64,000 nucleotides of DNA from a virus (IMGVR_UViG_3300002835_000094:24987-88986); one strand, 5' to 3'. Positions 11,292 to 21,164 are shown, numbered from the stretch's first letter. Program-made: numbers and translations. The notes: generated by a model from the sequence alone, not told the origin.

Positions 11292-12536
11292 ATGGCATAT
11301 ACAATTGTTAAGAGCGACGGTACAGTTCTAACAACAATACCCGATGGTACTATTAACACTACAAGTACTCCATTAGGCCTACCAGGTCGTAATTATGCTG
11401 GTTATGGTCAATCGTTAGACACTAACTTTACACACATGGTAGAAAACTTCGCAGATTCTACCCCTCCAGCGAACCCACTGCGTGGTCAACTTTGGTATGA
11501 TACTAACAATAACGCATTAAAAGTTTGTCCATCAGACGGTGAAACTAATGCAAGTGCATGGTCTACATTGACCTCAACATCAAGCGGTGGTGCAACAACC
11601 TTTAGTGCAGTAACAGTAACTGGCAATTTAACTGCTAATAATATTACAGCAACTAATAATAGTAATGCCAATGCAGCGTCATTTAACTACTTAACCGTTT
11701 CTGCAAGTGCAAACATTGCTGATGGCAACATAACCACTGCAAATATCGGCACATTGAGAACTCAGGCAATTACTACTGGCGGAACAACGACTGCAGGTAC
11801 GTTAACTGGAACTTGGACTGCAACCGGTACCGGAACAGCAAACGGTGTTGCTGGAACCACAGTGTGGATGAATACCGGTAATTTAGTTATTTCAGGTGCA
11901 GGGACTTTAGGTATTAAAGTTGCAAATGCTAACTGTATCATGGATTTAACTGGTAACCCAATTACATACGCTGGAACATATAACGACAGTAATGTTCAAG
12001 CTTATTTACCAACATACACTGGTAATTTAGGCGTTGTAGGTGGAAGCTCAGTGTTTAATGGTAGAACAATTTCTACCGGAGCTAATACAACAACAGGTAG
12101 CATTACCGGTAACTGGACATTAACATCTGGATCAAGACTTAATGCAACATACGCTGACTTGGCAGAACGATTTGAAGCAGACCGCTACTATGATGCCGGA
12201 ACCGTTGTTGAGCTAGGTGGCGAAAAAGAAATTACTGCTGTCCAATACGAATTAAGCGATGATGTGTTTGGTGTTGTATCTGAAACCGCCGGATATTTGA
12301 TGAATGCAGGCGCCGGCGACAATAATACACATCCCCCAATCGCCGTGGGCGGAAGAGTAAAAGTAAAAGTAACCGGTAAAGTTAAGAAGGGCCAACGATT
12401 AGTTAGTGCAGGTAATGGTATGGCCCGTGCAGCAGAACAAGGTGAAGCTACAGCATTTAATATAATTGGACGATCATTAGAAAATAAAAATTCAAATGAC
12501 ATTGGCACAGTTGAAGCATTTGTTAAAATAAATTAA
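11292..12536 (+). CDS. Tail fibre-like structural protein, 414 aa
   Basis: The N-terminal third contains a phage-fibre pattern (NFADSTPPANPLRGQLWYDT). The middle is low-complexity beta-helical sequence rich in Thr, Gly, Asn and Ala. The C-terminal quarter changes character: YADLAERFEADRYYDAGTVV and the Gly/Val-rich sequence after it resemble the C-terminal domain seen on many phage fibres, some of which carry a peptidase_G2-like intramolecular chaperone; I see no certain catalytic residues. It follows a late promoter and precedes another fibre-like gene. A receptor-binding or fibre role is inferred. Confidence 0.8.
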   Translation: MAYTIVKSDGTVLTTIPDGTINTTSTPLGLPGRNYAGYGQSLDTNFTHMVENFADSTPPANPLRGQLWYDTNNNALKVCPSDGETNASAWSTLTSTSSGGATTFSAVTVTGNLTANNITATNNSNANAASFNYLTVSASANIADGNITTANIGTLRTQAITTGGTTTAGTLTGTWTATGTGTANGVAGTTVWMNTGNLVISGAGTLGIKVANANCIMDLTGNPITYAGTYNDSNVQAYLPTYTGNLGVVGGSSVFNGRTISTGANTTTGSITGNWTLTSGSRLNATYADLAERFEADRYYDAGTVVELGGEKEITAVQYELSDDVFGVVSETAGYLMNAGAGDNNTHPPIAVGGRVKVKVTGKVKKGQRLVSAGNGMARAAEQGEATAFNIIGRSLENKNSNDIGTVEAFVKIN

Positions 12537-12545
12537 GGATAAAAG

Positions 12546-13496
12546 ATGAGTTACGCACAATATGGTTTAATTGAAGCCGCAGACTTCAACAATCTTGTTG
12601 GTGGTAACCCAGTCACCACAGCCAACAAACTTAATACAGTATGGGCTACAGGAGGCACAAATGCTGGCTATGGACAATCCGCAGTTGCAAACGTAGCAAT
12701 AGGAACCACAGTAACTGCTACCAATTGGGCATCATTAGTTAACAATACATCTAGCGCGGCACAACACCAAGGATCGTCAATTACATCTGTTACAGCTCCG
12801 GCAACTGGTAACACTATTGCTTTTTTAAGTGCTGTTCCGACCAATTTGTCTACAATATACACAAACAGATTAAATGCAGCTAGTCAAGGCTCAACCAGTT
12901 CAAATACTGCAACATTTGGTTCTGCATGGAGTTCAGCAATAACTTTCACTCATACTGTTACTTTTAGTTCAGGTGATGCTGCTAGATATTTCTTTAACGC
13001 AGGCGGCCAGTTAGCAGTTACTTGCTCGCATCCATCGGGTACTGGAATAAATTTATTGTTTAACGGTTTGGCTAGTAATGTGGGAACAATTGTTTTAAGT
13101 AGCCCAACATCAGGTGCTGTTACAATAGCCGGGACTAGTTACAATGGCGTAACTAAGATCGGCGGCGGCGGAAATTCCCCCACAATATCAACTAATTCAG
13201 GTTATTTTGGATTGTCTACGGCCAATACAACATTGTTTACGCAAACAGCAAGTACAGGTCCATCTGGATACCTAAGCACTTTCATACGAGTAATTGCCGC
13301 GACTAACGGAACACAGGGTTCAAATGGTGACGCCGGCTCTGTAATTACATTGTACACTCTTTGGGATGAAATTCCCAATGGACTGTCAGTATCTTCGGGT
13401 TCAGCTACAACTGTAACTATAAGACCTCCGAGCACTACTTATATTTCAAGTACTTGGGGGTCTCCTACAGTGTCTGGTACTGTATCCGGTTCATAA
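12546..13496 (+). CDS. Fibre-like structural protein, 316 aa
   Basis: Starts ten bases after the previous gene behind an AAGGATAAAAG ribosome site. The N-terminus (SYAQYGLIEAADFNNLVG) is followed by about 300 residues of Ser/Thr/Gly/Asn-rich beta sequence without Cys-rich, signal or membrane segments. One Gly-rich loop (KIGGGGNSP) lies at about residue 205. The composition matches phage fibre or decoration proteins. I recognise no specific family. It is probably part of the same late structural operon as the preceding gene. Confidence 0.75.
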   Translation: MSYAQYGLIEAADFNNLVGGNPVTTANKLNTVWATGGTNAGYGQSAVANVAIGTTVTATNWASLVNNTSSAAQHQGSSITSVTAPATGNTIAFLSAVPTNLSTIYTNRLNAASQGSTSSNTATFGSAWSSAITFTHTVTFSSGDAARYFFNAGGQLAVTCSHPSGTGINLLFNGLASNVGTIVLSSPTSGAVTIAGTSYNGVTKIGGGGNSPTISTNSGYFGLSTANTTLFTQTASTGPSGYLSTFIRVIAATNGTQGSNGDAGSVITLYTLWDEIPNGLSVSSGSATTVTIRPPSTTYISSTWGSPTVSGTVSGS

Positions 13497-13519
13497 ATTT
13501 TATCTCGCATACTCATCCA

Positions 13520-13528
13520 TCTAAATAC
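13520..13528 (+). promoter_or_regulatory. T4-like late promoter box
   Basis: TCTAAATAC, predicted +1 about 13533. That is the first base of AGGAG, the ribosome site for the ATG at 13544. Confidence 0.5.
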
Positions 13529-13543
13529 TTTTAGGAGTTTTAG

Positions 13544-13849
13544 ATGGATACCACAACCTTAATTTTAGAGGCAAAAGCTAGATTTAATCACAACGCAACC
13601 AAGGCATACCTAAAAGAAAAATACGAAAGTAAATTAATAATAGCAGAACAGGGTGGGTTGTGGAAGGCAGACAATATTACCATTACATTACTATCAGCAT
13701 TAACTAATGAAAAGGTAGTTTTAATTGACACTTTTGGCAATCCAGTTGAAGTTAACCGCCAAGAATTATTTGATTCTTTGTCTAACACATATAACTCTGT
13801 GATGCAAGAATGGCATGCAGAATGGAAAAATTTAGAAGGCAATAGATGA
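13544..13849 (+). CDS. Conserved-looking phage protein, 101 aa, unknown function
   Basis: Soluble, charged protein with helical ends (TLILEAKARFNHNATKAYLK; VMQEWHAEWKNLE) and a beta centre. It begins after a clear AGGAG and overlaps the next gene by four bases (ATGA). It sits at the junction between virion genes and the glycan cluster. I do not recognise a named family. Proteins of this size next to fibre genes can be fibre chaperones, but nothing in the sequence proves that. Confidence 0.75.
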   Translation: MDTTTLILEAKARFNHNATKAYLKEKYESKLIIAEQGGLWKADNITITLLSALTNEKVVLIDTFGNPVEVNRQELFDSLSNTYNSVMQEWHAEWKNLEGNR

Positions 13850-14649
13850 TACGGGGAGCCTTATTATTTGCATTTAACAGTGGCCGTTACGATTATTATA
13901 GAATGGCAGAAGAGACTGCAAAAAGAATCAATCACTTCTTAGACTTACCAGTCACTATTGTCACAGATGAAGAATCACGGACATCATCTACCGGATATAA
14001 CTTTGACAAAATAATTATTACAGAACCGGACAAAAATAATTTGAGAGATTGGGGCGTATGGATTAATAAGGGTAGATACCAAGCCTTTGAATTAAGCCCA
14101 TATGATGAAACAATCTTAGTTGATACAGACTACATGATTAATTCAAACAAGTTATTAAAAACCTTTGATGTATCAATTGACTTTTGTTGTCATGACACTA
14201 CAAGTTTTTTAATGTATCCCGATGCACCTCAAGAAATTTTAAGCGCCTACAGTTTTAAGACACTATGGGCAACTGTTGTTACTTTCAGAAAAACCAAAAG
14301 AGCAAAACAAATATTTGAATGTTTAGAAATGGTTCAGAAAAACTATGACCATTATGCAAATATTCATAGTTTTGTGGGCGGTGTATATAGAAATGATTAT
14401 GCACTGACACTAGCACTTAGAATTGCTAATGGTCATACTGTTTTACCCGGGGATATTATTCCTTGGAATTTAGTTCATGTTGGTAAAAAAACATCAGTTT
14501 ATAAAAATTCTGATCTACCATTTAATACAGAATATACTGTACTATTTGATAATTGGCGCCGTGGCAAAATCCGTAAAGAATATGCGATCATAAAAGATAT
14601 GGACTTCCATGTCATGAATAAAGATAACTTTATGGAGCTTATTCTATGA
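13846..14649 (+). CDS. Glycosyltransferase-like protein (GT-A type), 267 aa
   Basis: The N-terminus (GALLFAFNSGRYDYYRMAEE) and the following beta/alpha pattern resemble nucleotide-sugar transferases of the GT-A fold. A DxD-like motif (ILVDTDYM) at about residue 92 would bind the metal and sugar nucleotide. There is no signal peptide, so it would act in the cytoplasm. It overlaps both neighbours by four bases, and the next gene encodes a shorter relative. A role in making the phage-directed glycan is inferred from the cluster. The exact GT family is uncertain (GT8-like is possible). Confidence 0.7.
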   Translation: MIRGALLFAFNSGRYDYYRMAEETAKRINHFLDLPVTIVTDEESRTSSTGYNFDKIIITEPDKNNLRDWGVWINKGRYQAFELSPYDETILVDTDYMINSNKLLKTFDVSIDFCCHDTTSFLMYPDAPQEILSAYSFKTLWATVVTFRKTKRAKQIFECLEMVQKNYDHYANIHSFVGGVYRNDYALTLALRIANGHTVLPGDIIPWNLVHVGKKTSVYKNSDLPFNTEYTVLFDNWRRGKIRKEYAIIKDMDFHVMNKDNFMELIL

Positions 14650-15392
14650 ACAAAGGATTTGTAATACTTGCACAAAATACGGCAACAACAGATTATGTTA
14701 AGTGCGCGGAAGTTCTAGAGGCTAGCATCAAAAAAGTTATGCCCGAGTCTAATGTTACAATCATCACAAAGTTGCCATATGGCGATTTGGCACCTAATAG
14801 TGACTGGAAACTAATCAACGATTGGCAAGTTTATGAGGCAAGTCCATATGAATATACAATCAAGCTAGAAGCTGATATGTATGTGCCCACTTCTATTGAG
14901 TATTGGTGGGATATTCTTAAAAATCATGATTTAGTTGTAAGCACTACAATAAGAAATTTTAAACAAGAAATATCATCGTCTAGGGCGTACCGTAAGTTTA
15001 TAGATGAAAATAAATTACCTGATGTTTATAACGCTATCACATATTTTAGAAAGAGCGAAAAGTCTAAAAAGTTTTTTAGTTTGGTTAGAAATATTTTTGA
15101 AAATTGGGACGAATACAAGAAAGTATTAAAGTGTAATGTTGATGAAGAAGCAACTACCGATTGGGTATATGCATTGGCATGTCATATTATGGGCGAAGAA
15201 AATACAACATTACCAGCATTCACTCAAATGGGCATGGTGCATATGAAACAGTTCATAAATGATTTGCCTACGGAAAACTGGACAGATACTTTAGTGTATG
15301 AAATTTTATCTGATCAATTTCGGATCAATACAGTTCCGCAAATGTATCCGGTACACTATCATGTTAAATCTTTTGCAAATAAATTTATATGA
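14646..15392 (+). CDS. Glycosyltransferase-like protein, paralogue of preceding gene, 248 aa
   Basis: Same plan as the preceding protein: an N-terminal strand (GFVILAQNTATTDYVKCAE), a DWQVYEASPYEYTIKLEADM block aligning with AFELSPYDETILVDTD, and a central ITYFRKSEKSKKFF segment. The DxD position reads EAD, so metal-binding chemistry may differ or be lost. It starts in an ATGA overlap. Probably a duplicated, diverged glycosyltransferase-fold protein of the glycan cluster; acceptor and donor cannot be told. Confidence 0.65.
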   Translation: MNKGFVILAQNTATTDYVKCAEVLEASIKKVMPESNVTIITKLPYGDLAPNSDWKLINDWQVYEASPYEYTIKLEADMYVPTSIEYWWDILKNHDLVVSTTIRNFKQEISSSRAYRKFIDENKLPDVYNAITYFRKSEKSKKFFSLVRNIFENWDEYKKVLKCNVDEEATTDWVYALACHIMGEENTTLPAFTQMGMVHMKQFINDLPTENWTDTLVYEILSDQFRINTVPQMYPVHYHVKSFANKFI

Positions 15393-15730
15393 ATAACGAT
15401 GAAATGATTGTTATTTGGGAAGCTCCCCAGATTCAGCCTCCCGAATTCAGACTATATTATGATGACACAGGTAAAGTAGTGTGCTATACTTGTGAAAAGT
15501 TACCTGGTAATTTTATTGTTATTGATGCTCAAACATTTGCACAAGCAAGACCTGATGTTCGTGTTATTGATGGGAAAATTTCTACAGTAAATCCCAATGC
15601 AATAATATCCAAATTAATGCCCAACATAGTGGGACAAAAATGTGCAAAAGAAGATATAAGCATTGTAGTTGATGATAGTTATTCGGGTGATGTAACCCAC
15701 TGGAAGCTGCAAACATATGAATACAGATGA
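15389..15730 (+). CDS. Unknown phage protein, 113 aa
   Basis: Soluble, beta-rich protein (EFRLYYDDTGKVVCYTCEKL, then IVIDAQTFAQARPDVRVIDG). It overlaps the preceding gene by four bases and the following one by fourteen, so it belongs to the same translation unit. I recognise no family. Its constant-looking short form and placement between glycosyltransferase-like genes suggest an accessory role in the cluster. Confidence 0.7.
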   Translation: MNNDEMIVIWEAPQIQPPEFRLYYDDTGKVVCYTCEKLPGNFIVIDAQTFAQARPDVRVIDGKISTVNPNAIISKLMPNIVGQKCAKEDISIVVDDSYSGDVTHWKLQTYEYR

Positions 15731-16676
15731 TGACATTGTTGATATCGTAGATTTGGATTGCATTTATCTTAGCTACGATGAACCGCAAAAAGAAGAATTT
15801 TGGCTCAAGATTAAAAACATGGTGCCTTGGGCAAAAAGAGTTGATGGGGTCAAAGGAAGTGATGCAGCACACAAAGCTGCCGGGGAAGCAAGCGACACAG
15901 AAAGGTTTATTCTTATTGACGGCGACAACATGCCGGATGAATCATTCTTTAACTTGCAACTTGACTTTACTGACAAAGATCCTAACTATAAACTTGCGCA
16001 ATATCGTTGGAAAGCTATCAACGCAATCAATGGTCTACGATATGGCAATGGTGGCATGAGTAGTTGGACAAAAACTTATGTTGCTAACATGAAAACTCAT
16101 GAGGCTCAAACTGAGGGTGATGTAACACGCATTGCAGACTTTTGTTTAGATAGCACTGACAATTTGTATTGGGCCATGTATGATTGCTATTCAACTACGT
16201 ATCCTAACTATACTCCATTTCAAGCTTGGCGTGCGGGCTTCAGGGAAGGCGTCAAGATGTGCCTAGATCGTGGCGCAGTACCCACAGTAGAACACTTTAA
16301 AGAAACAGTTTCAAGTAGAAATCTTAATAACTTGACAATATGGCAGAATGTTGGCAGTGATGTAGATAATGGATATTGGGCAATATACGGCGCGCGATTA
16401 GGTACATTCTTAACGATGTTAAGTGACTGGGATCATACTAATGTGCAATGGTTTGATAATTACCCTGAACTATGGAAAGAATATGGTGAAGGCAAAGATC
16501 CTAAAGATGCAGCCGAGCAAATTGGATCACAATTAGAAAATAAACTAGGGCTACCTATCTGTACATTAAGCCCCGAGCAAAGCAAATTCTTTAAACGACA
16601 CTATGGTGCCGATAAGTATAACAGAGGTCTGTTAGTTAAAGAAATGGATGTTGTTCGCCAAATTGAAGGATGGTAA
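15717..16676 (+). CDS. Glycosyltransferase-like domain protein, 319 aa
   Basis: The central motif RVDGVKGSDAAHKAAGEA followed by FILIDGDNMPDESF looks like a nucleotide-sugar transferase core with a DGD in the DxD place. The same block (RVDGVNGRVNAYHAAANVS) forms the C-terminal domain of the 1,885-residue repeat protein encoded at 33416-39073, where DGD is replaced by KVDD. The C-terminal part carries FQAWRAGFREGVKMCLDRG, also matched there by STWRTAFREVIKLCND. No signal peptide. Enzyme activity is inferred, not proven. Confidence 0.7.
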   Translation: MNTDDDIVDIVDLDCIYLSYDEPQKEEFWLKIKNMVPWAKRVDGVKGSDAAHKAAGEASDTERFILIDGDNMPDESFFNLQLDFTDKDPNYKLAQYRWKAINAINGLRYGNGGMSSWTKTYVANMKTHEAQTEGDVTRIADFCLDSTDNLYWAMYDCYSTTYPNYTPFQAWRAGFREGVKMCLDRGAVPTVEHFKETVSSRNLNNLTIWQNVGSDVDNGYWAIYGARLGTFLTMLSDWDHTNVQWFDNYPELWKEYGEGKDPKDAAEQIGSQLENKLGLPICTLSPEQSKFFKRHYGADKYNRGLLVKEMDVVRQIEGW

Positions 16677-18247
16677 TGAGTAAGAAAAAATTAAATGATG
16701 TTATTTGGATTAGAAATAAAAGTAACTATATTGATTCAAGTAATGAAAATCTAGATAAAGTAAAAGATTTACTAGGTGAGACTGGTAAAGGATTTTGTCT
16801 AGCCAAATTCACTCAAGTTACAATGCATTTGGGAACAGGGATGACGCATTCTTGTCACCATCCTAGCCCACATAAAATTCCATTAGAAGAAATTGAAAAA
16901 AATCCTGCTGCATTATTCAATACGAACCGCCTTAAAAAGGCCCGTAGAGAAATGTTTGAAAATGAAAGACCAAGCGAATGTGATTACTGTTGGAGAGTTG
17001 AAGATACCAATGGATATAGTGACAGATTCTTTAAAAGCCTAGAGCCTTGGGCGTTAAATGAGCATGACAGAATTGTTAATACTGATCCAGAAGATAATAT
17101 AGTACCAACCTACTTAGAAGTTGATTTCAGTAATGTTTGTAATTTTGCCTGCACATATTGTGGACCTGAATATAGTTCAAAATGGGTGGAGAATTTAAAG
17201 CAACATGGGCCTATTAAGTTATTAGACAATACAAAGTATTCTCAATGGAGTCATGGCTGGCAAGATTTAGATAGCCTCACCTATAAGAGTAGTGAGTTTA
17301 ATCCGTATGTAGATGCGTTTTGGAAATGGTTCCCTGAAGTTTACAAGCAATTAAAGGTATATCGCATTACTGGCGGCGAACCTTTGCTAAGTAAAGAAAC
17401 CTTTCGCAGTATAGATTGGTTTATTGATAATCCTAATCCTGAGCTTGAATTTAGTATTAACAGTAATCTGGGTGCCCCACAAAAATTGTGGGATCAGTTT
17501 ATAGAAAAGATTCAAATACTCACAAACAACAAGTGTGTTAAAAGATTTACGGTATTTACTAGTGTAGACGGTTGGGGTGAAAGAGCCGAATATGCGCGTC
17601 CTGGATTAAATTTTGAACTGTTTAAAACTAGATACGAGCAATTGCTTAAAATTGGAAATATTCGTGCAACCATTATGTGTACTTACAATATTTTCAGTGT
17701 CACAAGCATGAAGCAATTATTAGAGTGGCAAGCTAATTTGAAATCAATTTATAATCCAGACATGGCATTGATTGACTTGGAAGAGCAATTTGGGTACAGA
17801 TTAGCAGATGGTGACTATACGCAACGACAGCGCAAAGAACGGTGTCAAAATCATCATGGTCTAGTTGGTTTAGATGTTCCTTATTTAAGAAGTCCGGGCT
17901 TTTTAGATGCCCACTATATTGACAAAAATTTGATACAAGATTACATGATTCCTAGCTTTAATTATATGATAAGATTTGCTAGTGGAAATGTTAATGGTAT
18001 GGGCCTACATCAGGGCTTTGAAGATTATGAAATAGAAAAATTCAAACGCATTGTTATTGAGGCAATGAATTTTAACAAAATTCATGAAGAAGATCATGAA
18101 ACCATTCTATTACACAGAGCAAGATTTTTTGATTTCGTAAATGAAATTGACAAGAGACACAACAGAAACTTTGTTAAAACTTTCCCTGAAATGGCAGAGT
18201 TCTATAATAAGTGTAAAATGGCAAAAGAAAAACTAATACCCAATTAA
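16676..18247 (+). CDS. Radical SAM protein 1 (twitch/SPASM-like), about 523 aa
   Basis: A CNFACTYC motif (CxxxCxxC, Cys at about 155, 159 and 162) binds the radical SAM [4Fe-4S] cluster. YRITGGEPLL matches the GGE motif that binds SAM. An N-terminal Cys-rich segment (CHHPSPHKIP; CDYCWRVED) precedes the core and may hold a second cluster. I chose ATG 16676, inside a TAATG overlap with the upstream stop; an in-frame ATG also exists at 16670. The next gene is a clear paralogue. Substrate unknown: peptide or sugar modification are both possible. The family is sometimes seen in large phages. Confidence 0.85.
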   Translation: MSKKKLNDVIWIRNKSNYIDSSNENLDKVKDLLGETGKGFCLAKFTQVTMHLGTGMTHSCHHPSPHKIPLEEIEKNPAALFNTNRLKKARREMFENERPSECDYCWRVEDTNGYSDRFFKSLEPWALNEHDRIVNTDPEDNIVPTYLEVDFSNVCNFACTYCGPEYSSKWVENLKQHGPIKLLDNTKYSQWSHGWQDLDSLTYKSSEFNPYVDAFWKWFPEVYKQLKVYRITGGEPLLSKETFRSIDWFIDNPNPELEFSINSNLGAPQKLWDQFIEKIQILTNNKCVKRFTVFTSVDGWGERAEYARPGLNFELFKTRYEQLLKIGNIRATIMCTYNIFSVTSMKQLLEWQANLKSIYNPDMALIDLEEQFGYRLADGDYTQRQRKERCQNHHGLVGLDVPYLRSPGFLDAHYIDKNLIQDYMIPSFNYMIRFASGNVNGMGLHQGFEDYEIEKFKRIVIEAMNFNKIHEEDHETILLHRARFFDFVNEIDKRHNRNFVKTFPEMAEFYNKCKMAKEKLIPN

Positions 18248-18248
18248 T

Positions 18249-19685
18249 ATGTCAACAAATTTGATCCAATGGCGCAAAAATGTTTTAGACGCTATCAGCC
18301 CTAGCTTTTGCGCAGCTAAGTGGTATAATGCTTCTATTTTCTTAGGATCAGGTTACACTGGGTCTTGTCACCTGCCCTTACCACATTTAATGGACAAAGA
18401 TCAGGTAGCACAGAATCCATCAGCATTGCACAACACAGATCATAAGAAAAATGTAAGAAAAATGATGCTAGAAGGTGTACGACCTGCAGAATGTAACTAC
18501 TGCTGGAAAGTTGAAGGCATACAAAGAGATAATGTCAGTGACCGAGTTTATAAAAGCATATTTTACAATTACGAAGATATTGTAAAGTTAAAAGACCTGC
18601 CTTGGGATCAAGATGTTTTGTTAAAGACTTTGGAGATAAGTTTTGACAGACAATGCAACTTTGCATGCAGTTATTGTAATGCGGGTTACAGCACGACTTG
18701 GGCACAAGATTTAGAAAAGAACGGTGCATACCAAAACTTTATCGCGCCAGGCGGCGGGGGTGGAGCATATCAAACAGATGGAAGTTGGGCTGAAGCATAC
18801 GGCAAACATTTAGATGAAAATCCATATGTAGATGCCTTTTTTAAATGGTGGCCTGAATTGTCGCAATCCTTAATGGAATTAAGAATTACAGGCGGTGAAG
18901 CAACTGTAAGTCAGAACTTTTGGCGATTTGTTGATAAAATGCATGAGTTCGCATCACCTAACATGAACTTTGCGGTAAACACCAATTTGGGAATGTCAGA
19001 GAAGGCATTGCAAAAGTTGATAGATGTTACAAAAACTTTACCTGTTAAAGAAGTAAGAATATTTACAAGCAATGAAAGTTACGGCAAACATGCCGAGTAT
19101 ATACGAGATGGTTTAGATTATGTAAAGTGGCGAGAGAACATGGTTAAGTTGCTTGATAATGCCAATTTAAGCATGCTAACAATTATGATGACCATTAATA
19201 ATTTGTGCTTATTCAGCATCACAGAATTTATGGATGACATGCTTAAATTAAAGGCAAAATATGGTACAGTTAAACCATTGTTAGATTTAAACATTTTAAG
19301 ATGGCCTGGCATGATGAGTCCTGTAACTCTACCGGATGATATCAAAAGTACTTTACACGCAAAATTATTAAAATGGTTTAAAAAGCACAAACAAAGTAAA
19401 TTGCTATCTGAGGGAGAGAAGGCGCAAATTCAAAGATTACTTGATTATATTGAAGTAGTAAAAACCGGTCATACTTTTGTGACTGACGACAAAGCTTTAT
19501 TATTTCATGATTTTAAAAGTTTCTTTACTCAGTATGATGAAAGAAGAAATAAAAATTTAGTTGAAACCTTTCCTGAGTTAAAAGATTGGTACGAATCTAT
19601 AGAGTTAAATAAAACCTTTGAAATAAAACCACTACACAATATAGGTATAAGCCACCATGAAGAAGGGGAGTATAAAGACGAATGA
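18249..19685 (+). CDS. Radical SAM protein 2 (paralogue), 478 aa
   Basis: Carries CNFACSYC (Cys at about 136, 140 and 143) and the SAM-binding LRITGGEATV. It shares with the preceding gene the N-terminal SCHLPLPH and CNYCWKVEG segments, the NPYVDAFFKWWPEL block, and the C-terminal FPELKDWY ending. A Gly-rich insertion (APGGGGGAYQ) lies just after the cluster motif. It is one base downstream of its paralogue and overlaps the next gene by four bases. The two probably act on related substrates or as a pair. Confidence 0.85.
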   Translation: MSTNLIQWRKNVLDAISPSFCAAKWYNASIFLGSGYTGSCHLPLPHLMDKDQVAQNPSALHNTDHKKNVRKMMLEGVRPAECNYCWKVEGIQRDNVSDRVYKSIFYNYEDIVKLKDLPWDQDVLLKTLEISFDRQCNFACSYCNAGYSTTWAQDLEKNGAYQNFIAPGGGGGAYQTDGSWAEAYGKHLDENPYVDAFFKWWPELSQSLMELRITGGEATVSQNFWRFVDKMHEFASPNMNFAVNTNLGMSEKALQKLIDVTKTLPVKEVRIFTSNESYGKHAEYIRDGLDYVKWRENMVKLLDNANLSMLTIMMTINNLCLFSITEFMDDMLKLKAKYGTVKPLLDLNILRWPGMMSPVTLPDDIKSTLHAKLLKWFKKHKQSKLLSEGEKAQIQRLLDYIEVVKTGHTFVTDDKALLFHDFKSFFTQYDERRNKNLVETFPELKDWYESIELNKTFEIKPLHNIGISHHEEGEYKDE

Positions 19686-20356
19686 TTTCAGAGATTTATG
19701 CGTATGGCTGTAGTTTTGTGTACGGTGATGGTGTCAAACAAGAGGACGCCTGGCCACAGCTTTTAGGTAATAAATTTAATGTTCCCGTCTTTAATCGCGG
19801 GGAAAGAGGTGGCTCTAACAAATTTTCTTTAATTCGCTTCTTTGAAGATTTAAAAAAATTTACACCAGACACCTTCATTATTTTTTCTTGGACAGGGTTC
19901 ACCCGAACTATGTTCTATTCTAGAAAATTTAATAATTGGAATATGTACCTACCAGGACATGTACCATTAAATGAAGATAACACAATTTCTGAAGATGGCG
20001 AAAATATGAAGTATTTTTATGCCAATATATATTCTGATTACGATTCTCTAACTACTCTTTATCAACAGCAATTGTTGTTGCAAAACTTTTTAGAAAATAA
20101 TAAATTAAATTATGCTTTTATGAATGCAGTAGATGATAATTTATTATTAAGGTATAGATTTTGGGAAAATGATTCATTAACTAAAAACCTGCACAGTGGA
20201 ATAAAGAAAGAAAAGTATTTTTTAGGATACAACAATTCACTTAATAAAGTTGTATGTAAAGAATTGAAGTTACTTGCTAATGATGGATACCACCCTAGTG
20301 AAACCGGTCATATTTGGATAGCTGATAATTTATATAATTGGATACTTAAAAAATGA
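19682..20356 (+). CDS. SGNH/GDSL-family hydrolase-like protein, 224 aa
   Basis: Begins with the block-I pattern YAYGCSFVYGDG, where Ser would be the nucleophile, and ends with the block-V pattern DGYHPSETGH carrying the Asp and His. These are the marks of SGNH esterases and acyltransferases. There is no signal peptide, so a cytoplasmic substrate such as an acylated sugar or lipid-linked intermediate is likely. One of four such proteins in the cluster. Confidence 0.75.
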   Translation: MISEIYAYGCSFVYGDGVKQEDAWPQLLGNKFNVPVFNRGERGGSNKFSLIRFFEDLKKFTPDTFIIFSWTGFTRTMFYSRKFNNWNMYLPGHVPLNEDNTISEDGENMKYFYANIYSDYDSLTTLYQQQLLLQNFLENNKLNYAFMNAVDDNLLLRYRFWENDSLTKNLHSGIKKEKYFLGYNNSLNKVVCKELKLLANDGYHPSETGHIWIADNLYNWILKK

Positions 20357-21162
20357 AAAAAAGATTGTTTGCATTTGGTTGCAGCATGACCAAATATGTA
20401 TATGGCACCTGGGCTGACTTTTTATCAGCAAATTTTGACGAATACTATAACTATGGTAGATCTGGATCAGATATGCGACTTATTAGCAATCGTCTAATAG
20501 AAGCAGACACTAAATTGAATTTTAATTCAGAAACAGATTATGTAGTTGTAATGCTTACAGGCATTGGTAGATTTTCTTATATGAAATCCGATAGCCTACA
20601 AACTCACGGGGATTTGGTAGTACATGCAGCAAGTAATCCAAGTAACAAAGATGTAGTTTGGATTGTTGATAATATTTGGTCTGAAAAATGGCAAGTATAT
20701 AATGCCTGGGTAGCCGCACGCACAATTAAAAAGATTTTAGATTTAAAGAAAATTAAACATAAAATTTTATTAGGACTTGACTATGACTGGTATTTAACTA
20801 ACACAAAAGAATTATCTGATGAAGATATATTCAAAGTTAGTGACATGATTTATAGCATTGCGGATGATCCATTGTCACTAACGACTTTTTTTTCAGATTT
20901 AGATCAAATTGAAAATAAAGAAAAAACTCAACAGTTTTGGAAAGATAAAAATAATTTTGACGGACATCCCTCACAATATGTGCATTATCAATATATGAAA
21001 AAGATGTTTCCAGAATTTAATACACCATTGTCTGAAAAATTATTTTACTATTGTGAACAAATTAACATTAAAGATAGTCAACGAGAACAGGGTATAAAAT
21101 TTTATGATCTTTTTAGTAAAAAATATGACAAATCAGTCTACTTTAGGCCATTTGGGGAATAA
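20353..21162 (+). CDS. SGNH-family hydrolase-like protein, 269 aa
   Basis: Block I reads LFAFGCSMTKYVYGTWADFL with the predicted Ser after GC. A later Gly/Arg segment (NYGRSGSDMRLIS) resembles block II, and DGHPSQYVHYQYM supplies Asp and His near the C-terminus. It overlaps the preceding hydrolase gene by four bases. No signal peptide. The fold assignment is from motifs only; substrate unknown. Confidence 0.7.
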   Translation: MKKRLFAFGCSMTKYVYGTWADFLSANFDEYYNYGRSGSDMRLISNRLIEADTKLNFNSETDYVVVMLTGIGRFSYMKSDSLQTHGDLVVHAASNPSNKDVVWIVDNIWSEKWQVYNAWVAARTIKKILDLKKIKHKILLGLDYDWYLTNTKELSDEDIFKVSDMIYSIADDPLSLTTFFSDLDQIENKEKTQQFWKDKNNFDGHPSQYVHYQYMKKMFPEFNTPLSEKLFYYCEQINIKDSQREQGIKFYDLFSKKYDKSVYFRPFGE

Positions 21163-21164
21163 TC

